Shown in pieces: positions 1-6,227 of a stretch of 18,369 nucleotides of DNA. The notes beneath the pieces are model-generated. The model was not told the DNA's origin, ran no database searches, and was given only the letters and a program-made list of their open reading frames with translations. Made by a program: the position numbers and the translations under genes. Source of the stretch: Trichloromonas sp034002365 (GTDB lineage Bacteria > Desulfobacterota > Desulfuromonadia > Desulfuromonadales > Trichloromonadaceae); assembly GCA_034002365.1 (NCBI GenBank), contig JAVFAR010000057.1, positions 1-18,369 on the forward strand, read 5' to 3'. Positions within the stretch are counted from its first letter, which is position 1. Every line of letters begins with the position of its first letter.

Positions 1-24
1 CCCCACGACAATGATGTTCATCAT
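1..24 (-). CDS. hemA: Glutamyl-tRNA reductase, first codons only (partial)
   Basis: Only the N-terminus lies in the window: reading leftward from 24 gives MMNIIVVG, which matches the very conserved start of HemA (MNIIVVG followed by the substrate-binding SHKTAPVE block, here off the edge). HemA reduces glutamyl-tRNA(Glu) to glutamate-1-semialdehyde, the first committed step of C5-pathway heme synthesis. Either of two adjacent ATG codons (24 or 21) could be the start. It lies 26 bases downstream of ccsB on the same strand, the usual order in this lineage, so it is probably the last-seen member of the same operon. The call rests on eight residues plus context. Confidence 0.75.
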
Positions 25-50
25 GGTGAATTCCGTCTATTTTCCGCTAT

Positions 51-896
51 CTATGGCCCTTCCATGGCCTTGAAGCTGTGCAGATCCGAAAGCAGCAGAT
101 TGACGCCAAAGAAGGTGAAGAGCAGACACAGGAAACCAAGAATGGCGAAGACCGCCGCCCGCCGCCCGCGCCAGCCGACGGTCAGGCGGCCGTGCAGCAG
201 GGCGGCGTACAAAAACCAGGTGATCAGCGCCCAGGTCTCTTTCGGGTCCCAGCGCCAGTACCCGCCCCAGGCGGAATTGGCCCAGACGGCGCCGGAGATG
301 ATCCCCATGGTCATCAGGGGAAAGCCGAAAGAGAGGCACTTGTAGTTGATGCTGTCGAGGACGTCGAGAGAAGGCAATCGATAGTAAAGAGCACTGAACT
401 TTTTACTTTTCAGCATCCGCTCCTGCAGCAGGTACATGACCCCGGCGACGAAGGCCACGGTGAAGACGGCGTTGCCGAGAAAGGCCAACGTCACATGCAC
501 CGGGAACCACCAGCTGTCGAGGGCGGGATTGAGCTCTTTCATGCCGGTGGGCGCGGTGGAGCCGATCAGCATGAGAATCACCGCCAGCGGGCAGCTGAAG
601 GCGCCGAGGACGGTCATGCGGTAGCGGATGTCGAAGAGGAGGAAGATGCCGACCAGGGTCCAGGCAAAAAAGGAAAGCGATTCGTGCAGGTTGGCCACCG
701 GGGTGTAGCCTGCCTCAAGATAGCGGGCCAGCAGGGTGGCGCAATGCAGGGCGAAACCGCCGACCAGGATCCAGCGGGCGGCCTTGCCGGTTTTGCCGGC
801 CTTTTCCTTCCGTCGCACCACATCGGCCAGGTAGAGGACAGTCGCCACGGAATAGAAGAGCAGGGTTATTTTGAACAGCAGGATGTTGACACTCAT
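51..896 (-). CDS. ccsB: Cytochrome c biogenesis protein CcsB (CcsA/ResC/HemX-like membrane protein)
   Basis: 281-residue polytopic membrane protein of the System II cytochrome c maturation family, which handles and exports heme for attachment to apocytochromes at the outer face of the inner membrane. About eight hydrophobic segments are visible. The diagnostic tryptophan-rich heme-handling motif (WGGYWRWDPKETW) is at about residues 210-222, and candidate heme-ligand histidines are at about 134 (WFPVHV) and 273 (LHSF). The length fits the CcsA-like half, so a ResB/Ccs1 partner must be encoded elsewhere. The start ATG is preceded by AAGGGA at good spacing and overlaps the upstream stop by four bases (ATGA), which points to translational coupling. 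The pairing with hemA links heme supply to cytochrome c assembly. Confidence 0.9.
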   Translation of the reverse strand: MSVNILLFKITLLFYSVATVLYLADVVRRKEKAGKTGKAARWILVGGFALHCATLLARYLEAGYTPVANLHESLSFFAWTLVGIFLLFDIRYRMTVLGAFSCPLAVILMLIGSTAPTGMKELNPALDSWWFPVHVTLAFLGNAVFTVAFVAGVMYLLQERMLKSKKFSALYYRLPSLDVLDSINYKCLSFGFPLMTMGIISGAVWANSAWGGYWRWDPKETWALITWFLYAALLHGRLTVGWRGRRAAVFAILGFLCLLFTFFGVNLLLSDLHSFKAMEGP

Positions 897-1591
897 GGCA
901 TCCCTTTCGGCAGTTGAATCCCGAGATCGTCGAGGGTGCAGCCCCCCTCCGGCAGGGCGGCGAGGAGGCCGTCGACCCCGGCGGCGTCGCCGGCGGCAAC
1001 CCGTTCGGCCAATCCGGCGGCCAGAAGTTGGCGCAAAATCTCTTGATTATATTTGGTTTTTTTCAAAGGTGTCAACCGCTTTCGGCGCAGCGCGGCGGCG
1101 ATGTCGAGGACCGTTGCCCATTCGGGACCGAAGTGCTCGGCCAGCCGATCCCGCAGGAGAACGGCCAGAGCCGGGCTGCGGCCGCCGCCGGCGACGGTGA
1201 AGAGCAGATCCTCCCGACGGAGATTGGCGGGCAGGATGAAATCACTGTCGGACCCGTCATCGGCGCGGTTGACGGGAATCCCCCGGCGACGGGCTTCGGC
1301 GGCGACGGCGGCGTTCACCGCCGGGTCGGCGGTGGCGGCAAAGGCCAGGAAGGCGCCCTCCAGATCCCCGTCCCGATAGGGGCGGGGGAGGAACTCCAGG
1401 GTGTCATCGGTCGGCGGCACGGAAGCGGGATCGGCGTCGATCACCCGTACCCGGGCTCCGGCCCGCGACAGCCCGGCGAGCTTGCGCCGACCGACGGCGC
1501 CGCCGCCGACTACGACGCACAGCCGCCCGGTGAGGTCCAGGTGCAGCGGGTAGAACGCGCGCTGGGCGGACTCTGCCGTGTCGGTCGTCAT
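893..1591 (-). CDS. Siroheme synthase N-domain: precorrin-2 dehydrogenase / sirohydrochlorin ferrochelatase (Met8/CysG-N type)
   Basis: 232 residues. The N-terminal Rossmann fold carries VVVGGGAVGRRK (about 27-37), typical of the NAD-binding site of the Met8/CysG N-terminal family. It is followed by the family signatures GIPVNRADD (about 104-112) and the TVAGGGRSPALA block (about 132-143). The family oxidises precorrin-2 to sirohydrochlorin and may insert iron to give siroheme. There is no uroporphyrinogen methyltransferase domain, so that activity must be separate. The long open frame continues far upstream, but that part is low-complexity shadow sequence of the neighbouring SIS gene. The ATG at 1591 is chosen because it overlaps the SIS stop (ATGA) and the protein homology begins just after it. 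The stop overlaps the ccsB start. Confidence 0.88.
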   Translation of the reverse strand: MTTDTAESAQRAFYPLHLDLTGRLCVVVGGGAVGRRKLAGLSRAGARVRVIDADPASVPPTDDTLEFLPRPYRDGDLEGAFLAFAATADPAVNAAVAAEARRRGIPVNRADDGSDSDFILPANLRREDLLFTVAGGGRSPALAVLLRDRLAEHFGPEWATVLDIAAALRRKRLTPLKKTKYNQEILRQLLAAGLAERVAAGDAAGVDGLLAALPEGGCTLDDLGIQLPKGMP

Positions 1592-2163
1592 ATGCCGAAG
1601 AGTTCCCCTTCGACCAGTTCGCACAGCAGCTGCCCCATGAACAGACCCATTTCCAGAAGGCGCGTGGGGGCGGCGGTCTTCAGCGCAAAGAGGAAATCGA
1701 CCTCTTCTCCCGCCAGGGGCACCCCTTCGGGAACGATCAGCGCCGTCTTGCACTCCAGCTGCCGGGCCAGCGGCAACAGGTCGAGCAGCGCTTCGTCCCG
1801 GCTGCTGTCCGCCAGGATCAGCAGCAAATCGTTGCCGTCGGCCAGGGCCCGCAGCTGGCGGGAAAAGTACGCCCGTCCCTGTCCGTCGCGGAGCATGCAG
1901 GCGGCCAGGGAAGGATCCCGCCCCAGGGCCAGGGCCGGCAGGGAGGGGCGCTCGAAGCTCAGGCGATAAAGAAAGAGGTCGGCGACCAGTTCGGCCACCG
2001 TTCCGAGCGGGCCGGAACCGGCCAGGAGCAGGCGCCCCCCCTGATTGAACCCCGCCACCAGTTCTCCGGCCAGGCGTTCCAGGCCCTCGCCGTGACCGGC
2101 GAGGCATTCGCCGAGCAACGCCGTCTGTTCCTTGACCGCCAGATGAATCTTGGACTGCTTCAT
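1588..2163 (-). CDS. SIS-domain protein (GmhA/DiaA-like phosphosugar isomerase or binding fold)
   Basis: 191 residues. A glycine-rich sugar-phosphate binding loop, GGRLLLAGSGPLGTVAELVAD, follows an N-terminal helix; a second SIS-type strand with LLLILADSSRDEALL comes about 70 residues later. This is the sugar isomerase (SIS) fold of GmhA and DiaA. The true substrate cannot be read from the sequence; the operon with siroheme, cytochrome and heme genes does not suggest a sugar pathway. The ATG at 2163 is selected over the upstream ATG at about 2220 because GGAGAG lies 5-6 bases before it and because the upstream extension would overlap the operon promoter (2192-2220). The stop overlaps the siroheme synthase start by four bases. 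Confidence 0.75.
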   Translation of the reverse strand: MKQSKIHLAVKEQTALLGECLAGHGEGLERLAGELVAGFNQGGRLLLAGSGPLGTVAELVADLFLYRLSFERPSLPALALGRDPSLAACMLRDGQGRAYFSRQLRALADGNDLLLILADSSRDEALLDLLPLARQLECKTALIVPEGVPLAGEEVDFLFALKTAAPTRLLEMGLFMGQLLCELVEGELFGI

Positions 2164-2191
2164 ATGCTCTCCGCCCTGTGAAGTCATCGGC

Positions 2192-2220
2192 ATGATAGGG
2201 CCCCCCCAGGCGCCTGTCAA
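2192..2220 (-). promoter_or_regulatory. Sigma-70-type promoter for the SIS-siroheme-ccsB-hemA operon
   Basis: On the minus strand a perfect -35 box TTGACA (2220-2215) is separated by 17 bases from TATCAT (2197-2192), a five-of-six match to the -10 consensus. Transcription would start near 2185, giving a short leader before the ATG at 2163. The spacer contains a run of seven identical bases (2201-2207). Confidence 0.75.
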
Positions 2221-2254
2221 GGTTCGGGGGCCGGGACGAAAACCAAATAATCCC

Positions 2255-2282
2255 TTGATTTTTTCAAGGCGTGTTCTATCAT
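2255..2282 (+). promoter_or_regulatory. Probable sigma-70 promoter of the thioredoxin gene
   Basis: TTGATT (2255-2260), 16 bases, TATCAT (2277-2282), with transcription expected near 2290 and the thioredoxin start at 2341. The -35 box lies inside a short inverted repeat, CCTTGA-5 bases-TCAAGG (2253-2269), which could be an operator. The promoter is divergent from the SIS-operon promoter about 35 bases away. Confidence 0.6.
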
Positions 2283-2340
2283 TGCGAAAGTTGAATCAAT
2301 CAAATCGCTTCTAAAAACTTCACGGCAAGGAGACTCCAAC

Positions 2341-2670
2341 ATGGCCAGCGATAAAGTCGTTCAGCTTTCCGATGACAGCTTCGAAAACGAAGTCCTCAAA
2401 TCCTCGACTCCGGTTCTGGTCGACTTCTGGGCCACCTGGTGCGCCCCCTGCAAGGCGATCGGTCCGGTCATCGACGGTCTCGCCGGTGAGTACGACGGCA
2501 AGGTCAAAATCGCCAAGCTCAACGTCGATGAAAACCCCGCCACCCCCGGGCAGTACGGCGTACGCGGCATTCCCACCCTGATTCTCTTCAAGGACGGCAA
2601 GATTGTCGACCAGCTGGTCGGCGCCGCGCCCAAGAGCCAACTCGAAAACCTGATCAAGAAAGCCCTGTAA
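2341..2670 (+). CDS. trxA: Thioredoxin
   Basis: 109-residue single-domain thioredoxin, the usual length for TrxA, with no signal peptide, so cytoplasmic. The redox motif is WCAPCK at about 33-38; the middle Ala replaces the Gly of the classical WCGPC motif, a variant common in deltaproteobacteria. The buried Asp (VDFW, about 28) and the cis-proline loop RGIPT (about 75-79) are present. It reduces protein disulfides using a thioredoxin reductase encoded elsewhere. A strong ribosome site (AAGGAG) precedes the ATG. It is monocistronic, with its own promoter and a rho-independent terminator 29 bases after the stop. Confidence 0.96.
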   Translation: MASDKVVQLSDDSFENEVLKSSTPVLVDFWATWCAPCKAIGPVIDGLAGEYDGKVKIAKLNVDENPATPGQYGVRGIPTLILFKDGKIVDQLVGAAPKSQLENLIKKAL

Positions 2671-2698
2671 TCCAGGTTTTTCCCCTCTGTGCTTGAGC

Positions 2699-2726
2699 AA
2701 AGGCCCGCTTTCCGGCGGGCCTTTTT
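2699..2726 (+). terminator. Rho-independent terminator after thioredoxin
   Basis: A 7-bp GC stem GGCCCGC (2702-2708) / GCGGGCC (2715-2721), loop of six, followed by five T (2722-2726); flanking A-T pairs extend it. It lies between convergent genes. The minus-strand T tract is short, so termination of the opposing darP transcript is less certain. Confidence 0.85.
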
Positions 2727-2729
2727 GCG

Positions 2730-3257
2730 TCAGTCGTTAGTGCCGGCCTGTTCTGCGGCGGCGCGAAGGCGGCGAAAGATTTCCCGGTAGGCTTTGCGAT
2801 CATTGCCGGTATGCACCGCCCGGGCAAGGCGGGCGAGGCCGGCGCGGTCGATACCGGGGAGAAGCCCCTCGGCCTCGACCAGGGCGGCGGCGCTCTGGTC
2901 GGGATCGCAGATCCGGTCGCGCAGTTCCTCAAGGAGATGAAACGCCTCTTTGTCCTGCCGATGGACCTGGTCCAGGCCCTCCAGAAACTCTTGAATAGCG
3001 GCCGTTTCCTCGTCATGGCGGCGCAGTACTCCGGCCAGATGCTTCATTTGCCGCTTGCGCGCGCCATGGCTTTCCGTTCGCCGCGCCAGCTCGATTTCCT
3101 CCCGCACTTCCGCCGGCGCCGGCACCTTGGCCCAGGTCGCCTCCGGCAGTTCGAGAAGTTGGGTGGCGACCGTCTCCACCGCCTTGGCCGCCCGTTTCTT
3201 CGCCGAACGGCTTGGGCCGCTCCACTGGGGGATTTCGTGTTCTTCGTCGTGGGACAT
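2730..3257 (-). CDS. darP: DarP/YjgA family ribosome maturation protein (DUF615)
   Basis: 175 residues, highly charged and helical, the length of E. coli YjgA (about 183). Family features are an acidic N-terminus followed by SAKKRAAKAVE, the EIELARR...GARKRQMKHLAGVLRR block (about 54-80), the RQDKEAFHLLEELRDRI helix and a C-terminal REIFRRLR. In E. coli the protein binds late 50S precursors and helps peptidyl-transferase-centre maturation; here the role is inferred from family membership. The ATG at 3257 has AAGGA at about seven bases; a TTG one codon upstream is less likely. It overlaps the dtd stop by one base (TGATG) and is the last gene of the dapF operon. Confidence 0.85.
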   Translation of the reverse strand: MSHDEEHEIPQWSGPSRSAKKRAAKAVETVATQLLELPEATWAKVPAPAEVREEIELARRTESHGARKRQMKHLAGVLRRHDEETAAIQEFLEGLDQVHRQDKEAFHLLEELRDRICDPDQSAAALVEAEGLLPGIDRAGLARLARAVHTGNDRKAYREIFRRLRAAAEQAGTND

Positions 3258-3706
3258 CAAAATTCCTTCCGGCTGTCGAGCAGCAGGGTAACGGGGCCGT
3301 CATTGACCAGATGCACCTGCATCTCGGCCTGAAAAATCCCCGTGGCCACGGTCAGACCGCGCTCGCGCAAGAGCGCGACGAATTGTTGATAGAGGGCATC
3401 GGCCGTCTCCGGCGGCGCCGCCCGGGAGAAACCGGGGCGACGACCCTTGCGGCAATCGGCCAGCAGGGTGAACTGGGAAACCGCCAGGGCCTGCCCGCCG
3501 ACATCCTCCAGCGAAAGATTCATCTTCCCGGCCGCGTCCTCGAAAATCCGCAGCTGCGCCGACTTCTCCGCCAGATAGCGGGCATCCTCGGCGCCATCCC
3601 CCTGCTCGACGCCGAGCAGGATCAGCAGTCCCCGGCCGATTTCCCCCACGCTCTGGCCGTCGACCTCGACCCGGGCCGAGGCTACCCGCTGAATCACCGC
3701 GCGCAT
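3257..3706 (-). CDS. dtd: D-aminoacyl-tRNA deacylase
   Basis: 149 residues, the standard DTD length. It has the N-terminal MRAVIQRV start and both active-site signatures: SQFTL (77-81) and the Gly-cisPro motif in NDGPVT (135-140), which gives chiral rejection of L-aminoacyl-tRNA. It hydrolyses D-amino acids (and glycine mischarged on tRNA-Ala) from tRNAs in the cytoplasm, as a homodimer. A GGGAG ribosome site lies about eight bases before the ATG, within the end of the truncated endonuclease gene, one base away. The stop overlaps the darP start. Sharing an operon with dapF, which acts on a D/L-stereocentre, is suggestive but may be coincidental. Confidence 0.96.
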   Translation of the reverse strand: MRAVIQRVASARVEVDGQSVGEIGRGLLILLGVEQGDGAEDARYLAEKSAQLRIFEDAAGKMNLSLEDVGGQALAVSQFTLLADCRKGRRPGFSRAAPPETADALYQQFVALLRERGLTVATGIFQAEMQVHLVNDGPVTLLLDSRKEF

Positions 3707-3707
3707 G

Positions 3708-3947
3708 TCAATCTCCCTGTGCCGGTTGCCGCAACAATGCCAGATTGATCCGGTCCCAGGCGTCGTCTTCCCCTTTGGGGGTTTCGAGGATTTTGGGGAT
3801 CGCCGTGAAGCGCGTATCCCGCATCAGCGCGGCGAAACCGGCGCGCCCGATGGCCCCCCGGCCGACCTGTTCGTGCCGGGCGAAGGCCCGGTCCAGGCCG
3901 CCGGCGATGGACATATGGGCGCCGAGCGGGTGCGGACAGGCGGGCAT
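3708..3947 (-). pseudogene. nfo: Endonuclease IV remnant with in-frame internal deletion
   Basis: A 79-residue frame joins both ends of endonuclease IV. Residues 7-22 (PLGAHMSIAGGLDRAF) are the conserved Nfo N-terminus; residues 24-73 (ARHEQVGRGAIG, then ILETPKG at 53-59 and a WDRINL tail) are the conserved C-terminus. A full Nfo is about 280 residues, so roughly 200 central residues are absent. By comparison with E. coli Nfo, only the counterparts of His231 (H25) and Glu261 (E55) remain of nine metal ligands; the Asp229 position has become Ala. Repair of abasic sites is therefore not expected. The start overlaps the upstream HAD stop by one base and the stop is one base from dtd, so local coupling is intact. 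There is no Shine-Dalgarno, as expected for coupling. Alternatives are a genuine deletion or an assembly collapse. Confidence 0.8.
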
Positions 3948-4588
3948 CAGAACGGGACGGACGGGGCTTGCAGGCCGGCCAGGGCGGCAGGCACCTGGGC
4001 CGCGCGGTCGATGCGCGCGTCGACGAAATCCGCCTCCGGACCGGCGCCGACCAGCACGGTCTTCATTCCCAGGGCCTTGGCGGTGCGCAGATTTTCCAGG
4101 GAATCCTCGATCATGGTGCAGTCGCGGGCGTCGACCCCCAGTTTCGCGACGACCCGATGGTAGGGGGCGGCGAAGGGCTTGGGCTGGTACCGGGCGACGC
4201 GGATGTCGAAGATACTCTCGAACTGGTCGCGCAGACCGAGCCGCGCCAGCACCCGCTCGGCGTGGCCGGTGGAACCGTTGGTGAAGACCGCCTTGCGCTG
4301 GGGCAACTGTTGCAGCGCCTGGCGCAGCTCGGCGTCGGGATCGAGCCGGGAGGCGACGTCGACATCATGGACGTAATCGAGGTAATCCTCGGGATCGACC
4401 CGGTAGTGGCGCATCAGTCCTTGCAGGGTCACGCCGTACTCGGCCCAGTAGCGGCGGCGCAGGCCGTCGACCTCGGCGGCGGGAATGCCCACGACTTCGC
4501 TCATGTAGCGGTTGATGCGCACGTCGATGAGGGAGAAGAGCTCCCGTTCCGGCGGATAGAGGGTATTGTCGAGATCGAACAGGAGCAT
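3947..4588 (-). CDS. HAD-superfamily hydrolase, pyrimidine 5'-nucleotidase type
   Basis: 213 residues. All four HAD motifs are present: I DLDNT (5-9, nucleophile D5 and general acid D7), II VFTNGS (101-106, T103), III the lysine in QPKPF (K137), and IV MIEDS (159-163, E161/D162). The DNTLYPPE start and the overall layout resemble the pyrimidine 5'-nucleotidase (SDT1/YjjG-like, HAD-IA) group, with an alpha-helical cap between motifs I and II. The likely reaction is dephosphorylation of nucleoside monophosphates or other small phosphoesters; the substrate is not certain. The ATG at 4588 lies four bases after the HIT stop and has no strong Shine-Dalgarno, so translation is probably coupled. Confidence 0.85.
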   Translation of the reverse strand: MLLFDLDNTLYPPERELFSLIDVRINRYMSEVVGIPAAEVDGLRRRYWAEYGVTLQGLMRHYRVDPEDYLDYVHDVDVASRLDPDAELRQALQQLPQRKAVFTNGSTGHAERVLARLGLRDQFESIFDIRVARYQPKPFAAPYHRVVAKLGVDARDCTMIEDSLENLRTAKALGMKTVLVGAGPEADFVDARIDRAAQVPAALAGLQAPSVPF

Positions 4589-4592
4589 GGCG

Positions 4593-5006
4593 TCAGAGTC
4601 CCAGCGCCTGGCGAATGCGCCCGGCGGCTTCCCGGTAGTCGCTTGCGTCCAGGGCCTTTTCCGCGTGGGGTTCGCTCCAGATCGGCCGCGGCCAGAGGGG
4701 ATCGTCGATAAAGCGCGGCACCAGGTGCCAGTGCATGTGCGGGACCATGTTGCCGAGCAGTTCGTAGTTCATCTTGCCCGGCCGATAGACCTCGGCGAGG
4801 GCCGCCGCCACCCCGTTGACCTCTTCCATGAGGGCCGCGCGCGCCGCCGGGTCGAGATGAAAGAGCTCGGTCACGTGCTTTTTGGCGAAAACCAGGCAGT
4901 AGCCGGGGAAAAACTGGTCGCGGTTGAGCTGCACGTAGCAGTGCTCCAGTTCGGCCACACGCAGTTCCGGTTCGTCCTGCCAGCGGGTACACATGGGGCA
5001 ATTCAT
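4593..5006 (-). CDS. HIT-family nucleotide-binding hydrolase
   Basis: 137 residues with the histidine-triad motif HMHWHLVPR at 90-98 (H90, H92, H94; the middle His is the nucleophile in the family). An N-terminal MNCPMC pair (C3, C6) resembles the zinc-binding knuckle seen in many HIT proteins. HIT enzymes hydrolyse or transfer nucleoside phosphoramidates or dinucleoside polyphosphates; which applies here is unknown. The open frame extends about 115 codons upstream, but those are shadow sequence over dapF. The ATG at 5006 is preferred because it overlaps the dapF stop (ATGA) and the family homology starts there. Confidence 0.9.
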   Translation of the reverse strand: MNCPMCTRWQDEPELRVAELEHCYVQLNRDQFFPGYCLVFAKKHVTELFHLDPAARAALMEEVNGVAAALAEVYRPGKMNYELLGNMVPHMHWHLVPRFIDDPLWPRPIWSEPHAEKALDASDYREAAGRIRQALGL

Positions 5007-5842
5007 TGGGGGTTGTAGTCTCCCTCGAAAACCTGCACCGCCGGGCCGGTCATGTAGATGTCGCCGGCCTCGGCCCATTCCATCTCCAGATCGCCGCCGC
5101 GCAGGTGGTTGACCAGCCGGCGACCGGTGCGGCCGCTGAGCACGCCGGCCACGGTCACCGCCGAGGCGCCGGTGCCGCAGGCCAGGGTCTCGGCGGCGCC
5201 CCGTTCCCAGGTGCGCTGACGCACCTCGCCGGAGGAGAGGACCTGGACGAACTCGACGTTGATCCGGCGGGGAAAACGGGGATGGTTCTCGATGGCCGGA
5301 CCGTAGAGTTCGACGGGAAAGGCGTCGACATCGTCGACAAAGATCACGCAATGGGGATTGCCCATGGAGATGCAGGTGATTTCAAAGGCACGGTCGAGCA
5401 CATCGAGGGTTTCCGCCACTACCTGTTCGGCTTCCGGCCCGGTCATGGGAATCAGGGAGCGCTTCAGCACCGGTTGCCCCATGTTGACCCGCACCCGCTC
5501 GACTTTATCGGCGGCGTTGGTGAAAAGCTGCAACGGTTTGATCCCGGCGCCGGTCTCGACGCGAATGTTTTTGTTCGTCACCAGCCCGTGATCGTAGGCG
5601 TACTTGGCCACGCAGCGAATGCCGTTGCCGCACATCTCCGCTTCACTGCCGTCGGCGTTGAACATACGCATGCGCACATCGGCTACCCGCGACGGCAGGA
5701 TGAGGATCAGGCCGTCGGAACCGATGCCGAACTGGCGGTTGCTGACCGCTTGGGACAGCGCCGCCGGGTCGGCCACCTGCTCCGCGAAGCCGTTGATATA
5801 GACGTAGTCGTTGCCGGCACCGTGCATTTTCACGAATCTCAT
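5003..5842 (-). CDS. dapF: Diaminopimelate epimerase
   Basis: 279 residues, normal length. It interconverts LL- and meso-diaminopimelate for lysine and peptidoglycan synthesis, in the cytoplasm and without a cofactor. The two catalytic cysteines are in EMCGNGIRC (C71) and LACGTGAS (C222), corresponding to Cys73 and Cys217 of well-studied homologues. The start MRFVKMHGAGNDYVYIN is typical, and AAGGAGCC lies 8-9 bases upstream of the ATG. It is the first gene of a six-gene minus-strand operon with overlaps or gaps of at most four bases, driven by the promoter at 5893-5921. Confidence 0.97.
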   Translation of the reverse strand: MRFVKMHGAGNDYVYINGFAEQVADPAALSQAVSNRQFGIGSDGLILILPSRVADVRMRMFNADGSEAEMCGNGIRCVAKYAYDHGLVTNKNIRVETGAGIKPLQLFTNAADKVERVRVNMGQPVLKRSLIPMTGPEAEQVVAETLDVLDRAFEITCISMGNPHCVIFVDDVDAFPVELYGPAIENHPRFPRRINVEFVQVLSSGEVRQRTWERGAAETLACGTGASAVTVAGVLSGRTGRRLVNHLRGGDLEMEWAEAGDIYMTGPAVQVFEGDYNPQ

Positions 5843-5892
5843 GATGAAAAGGCTCCTTGCCCCGGTTTTGGTTGAGAAAAAGACAGAACTGA

Positions 5893-5921
5893 ATTATAAG
5901 CGATGTGCCGGGGGGTCACAA
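5893..5921 (-). promoter_or_regulatory. Sigma-70-type promoter for the dapF operon
   Basis: On the minus strand TTGTGA (5921-5916), a 17-base spacer and a perfect TATAAT (5898-5893). Transcription would start near 5886, leaving a leader of about 43 bases before dapF. A 12-bp GC palindrome (CCCGCCGGCGGG) lies immediately upstream of the -35 box. Confidence 0.75.
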
Positions 5922-6005
5922 GGACAAAACCCGCCGGCGGGCGGATCGCGCATTTCGTGCTATCCTTAAAAACCCAAGGGAATTCAATATAAAGGAGAAA
6001 ACCTT

Positions 6006-6227
6006 ATGGCTTTTAATCTTAAGACCAAGGTCTGGCAGACCGGCGCCCTCGACTGGTGGGGGATGATCGGCGGCGGCGACGTCTATCTCGGCAGCCGCGA
6101 GTTCCCCCTGCCTCCCGGCGAAGGGGACCGCTGGCAGGTGCTCAAGACCGGCGACATCTTCCAGGTCATCGACGGGGAGATCCGCAAGATCGGGCACGAA
6201 GAACCGAAGGTTCCCGAGTGGCTGTGA
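6006..6227 (+). CDS. Conserved-looking small protein of unknown function
   Basis: 73 residues, soluble, with no signal peptide or membrane segment and no cysteine. I do not recognise the family. Visible features are five tryptophans (10, 17, 18, 43, 72), a glycine-rich GMIGGGDVYLG segment after WW, a probable beta-rich core and a PEWL C-terminus. The coding potential is credible: AAAGGAG lies nine bases before the ATG, and the following hydrolase frame is coupled to its stop. An extended -10 element (TG-C-TATCCT, 5958-5966) is a possible promoter. The gene is divergent from dapF. It may form a functional unit with the downstream metallo-hydrolase, but nothing in the sequence states the function. 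Confidence 0.75.
   Translation: MAFNLKTKVWQTGALDWWGMIGGGDVYLGSREFPLPPGEGDRWQVLKTGDIFQVIDGEIRKIGHEEPKVPEWL

Noticed and set aside
1592..2107. N-terminal extension of the siroheme synthase frame
   Set aside because: The extension overlaps the SIS gene in another frame and is Arg/Gly/Pro low-complexity; family homology begins at the ATG at 1591.
5926..5937. GC palindrome CCCGCCGGCGGG as a terminator
   Set aside because: It lies upstream of both divergent genes, has almost no loop and only a short T run on one side; more likely chance or part of the promoter region.
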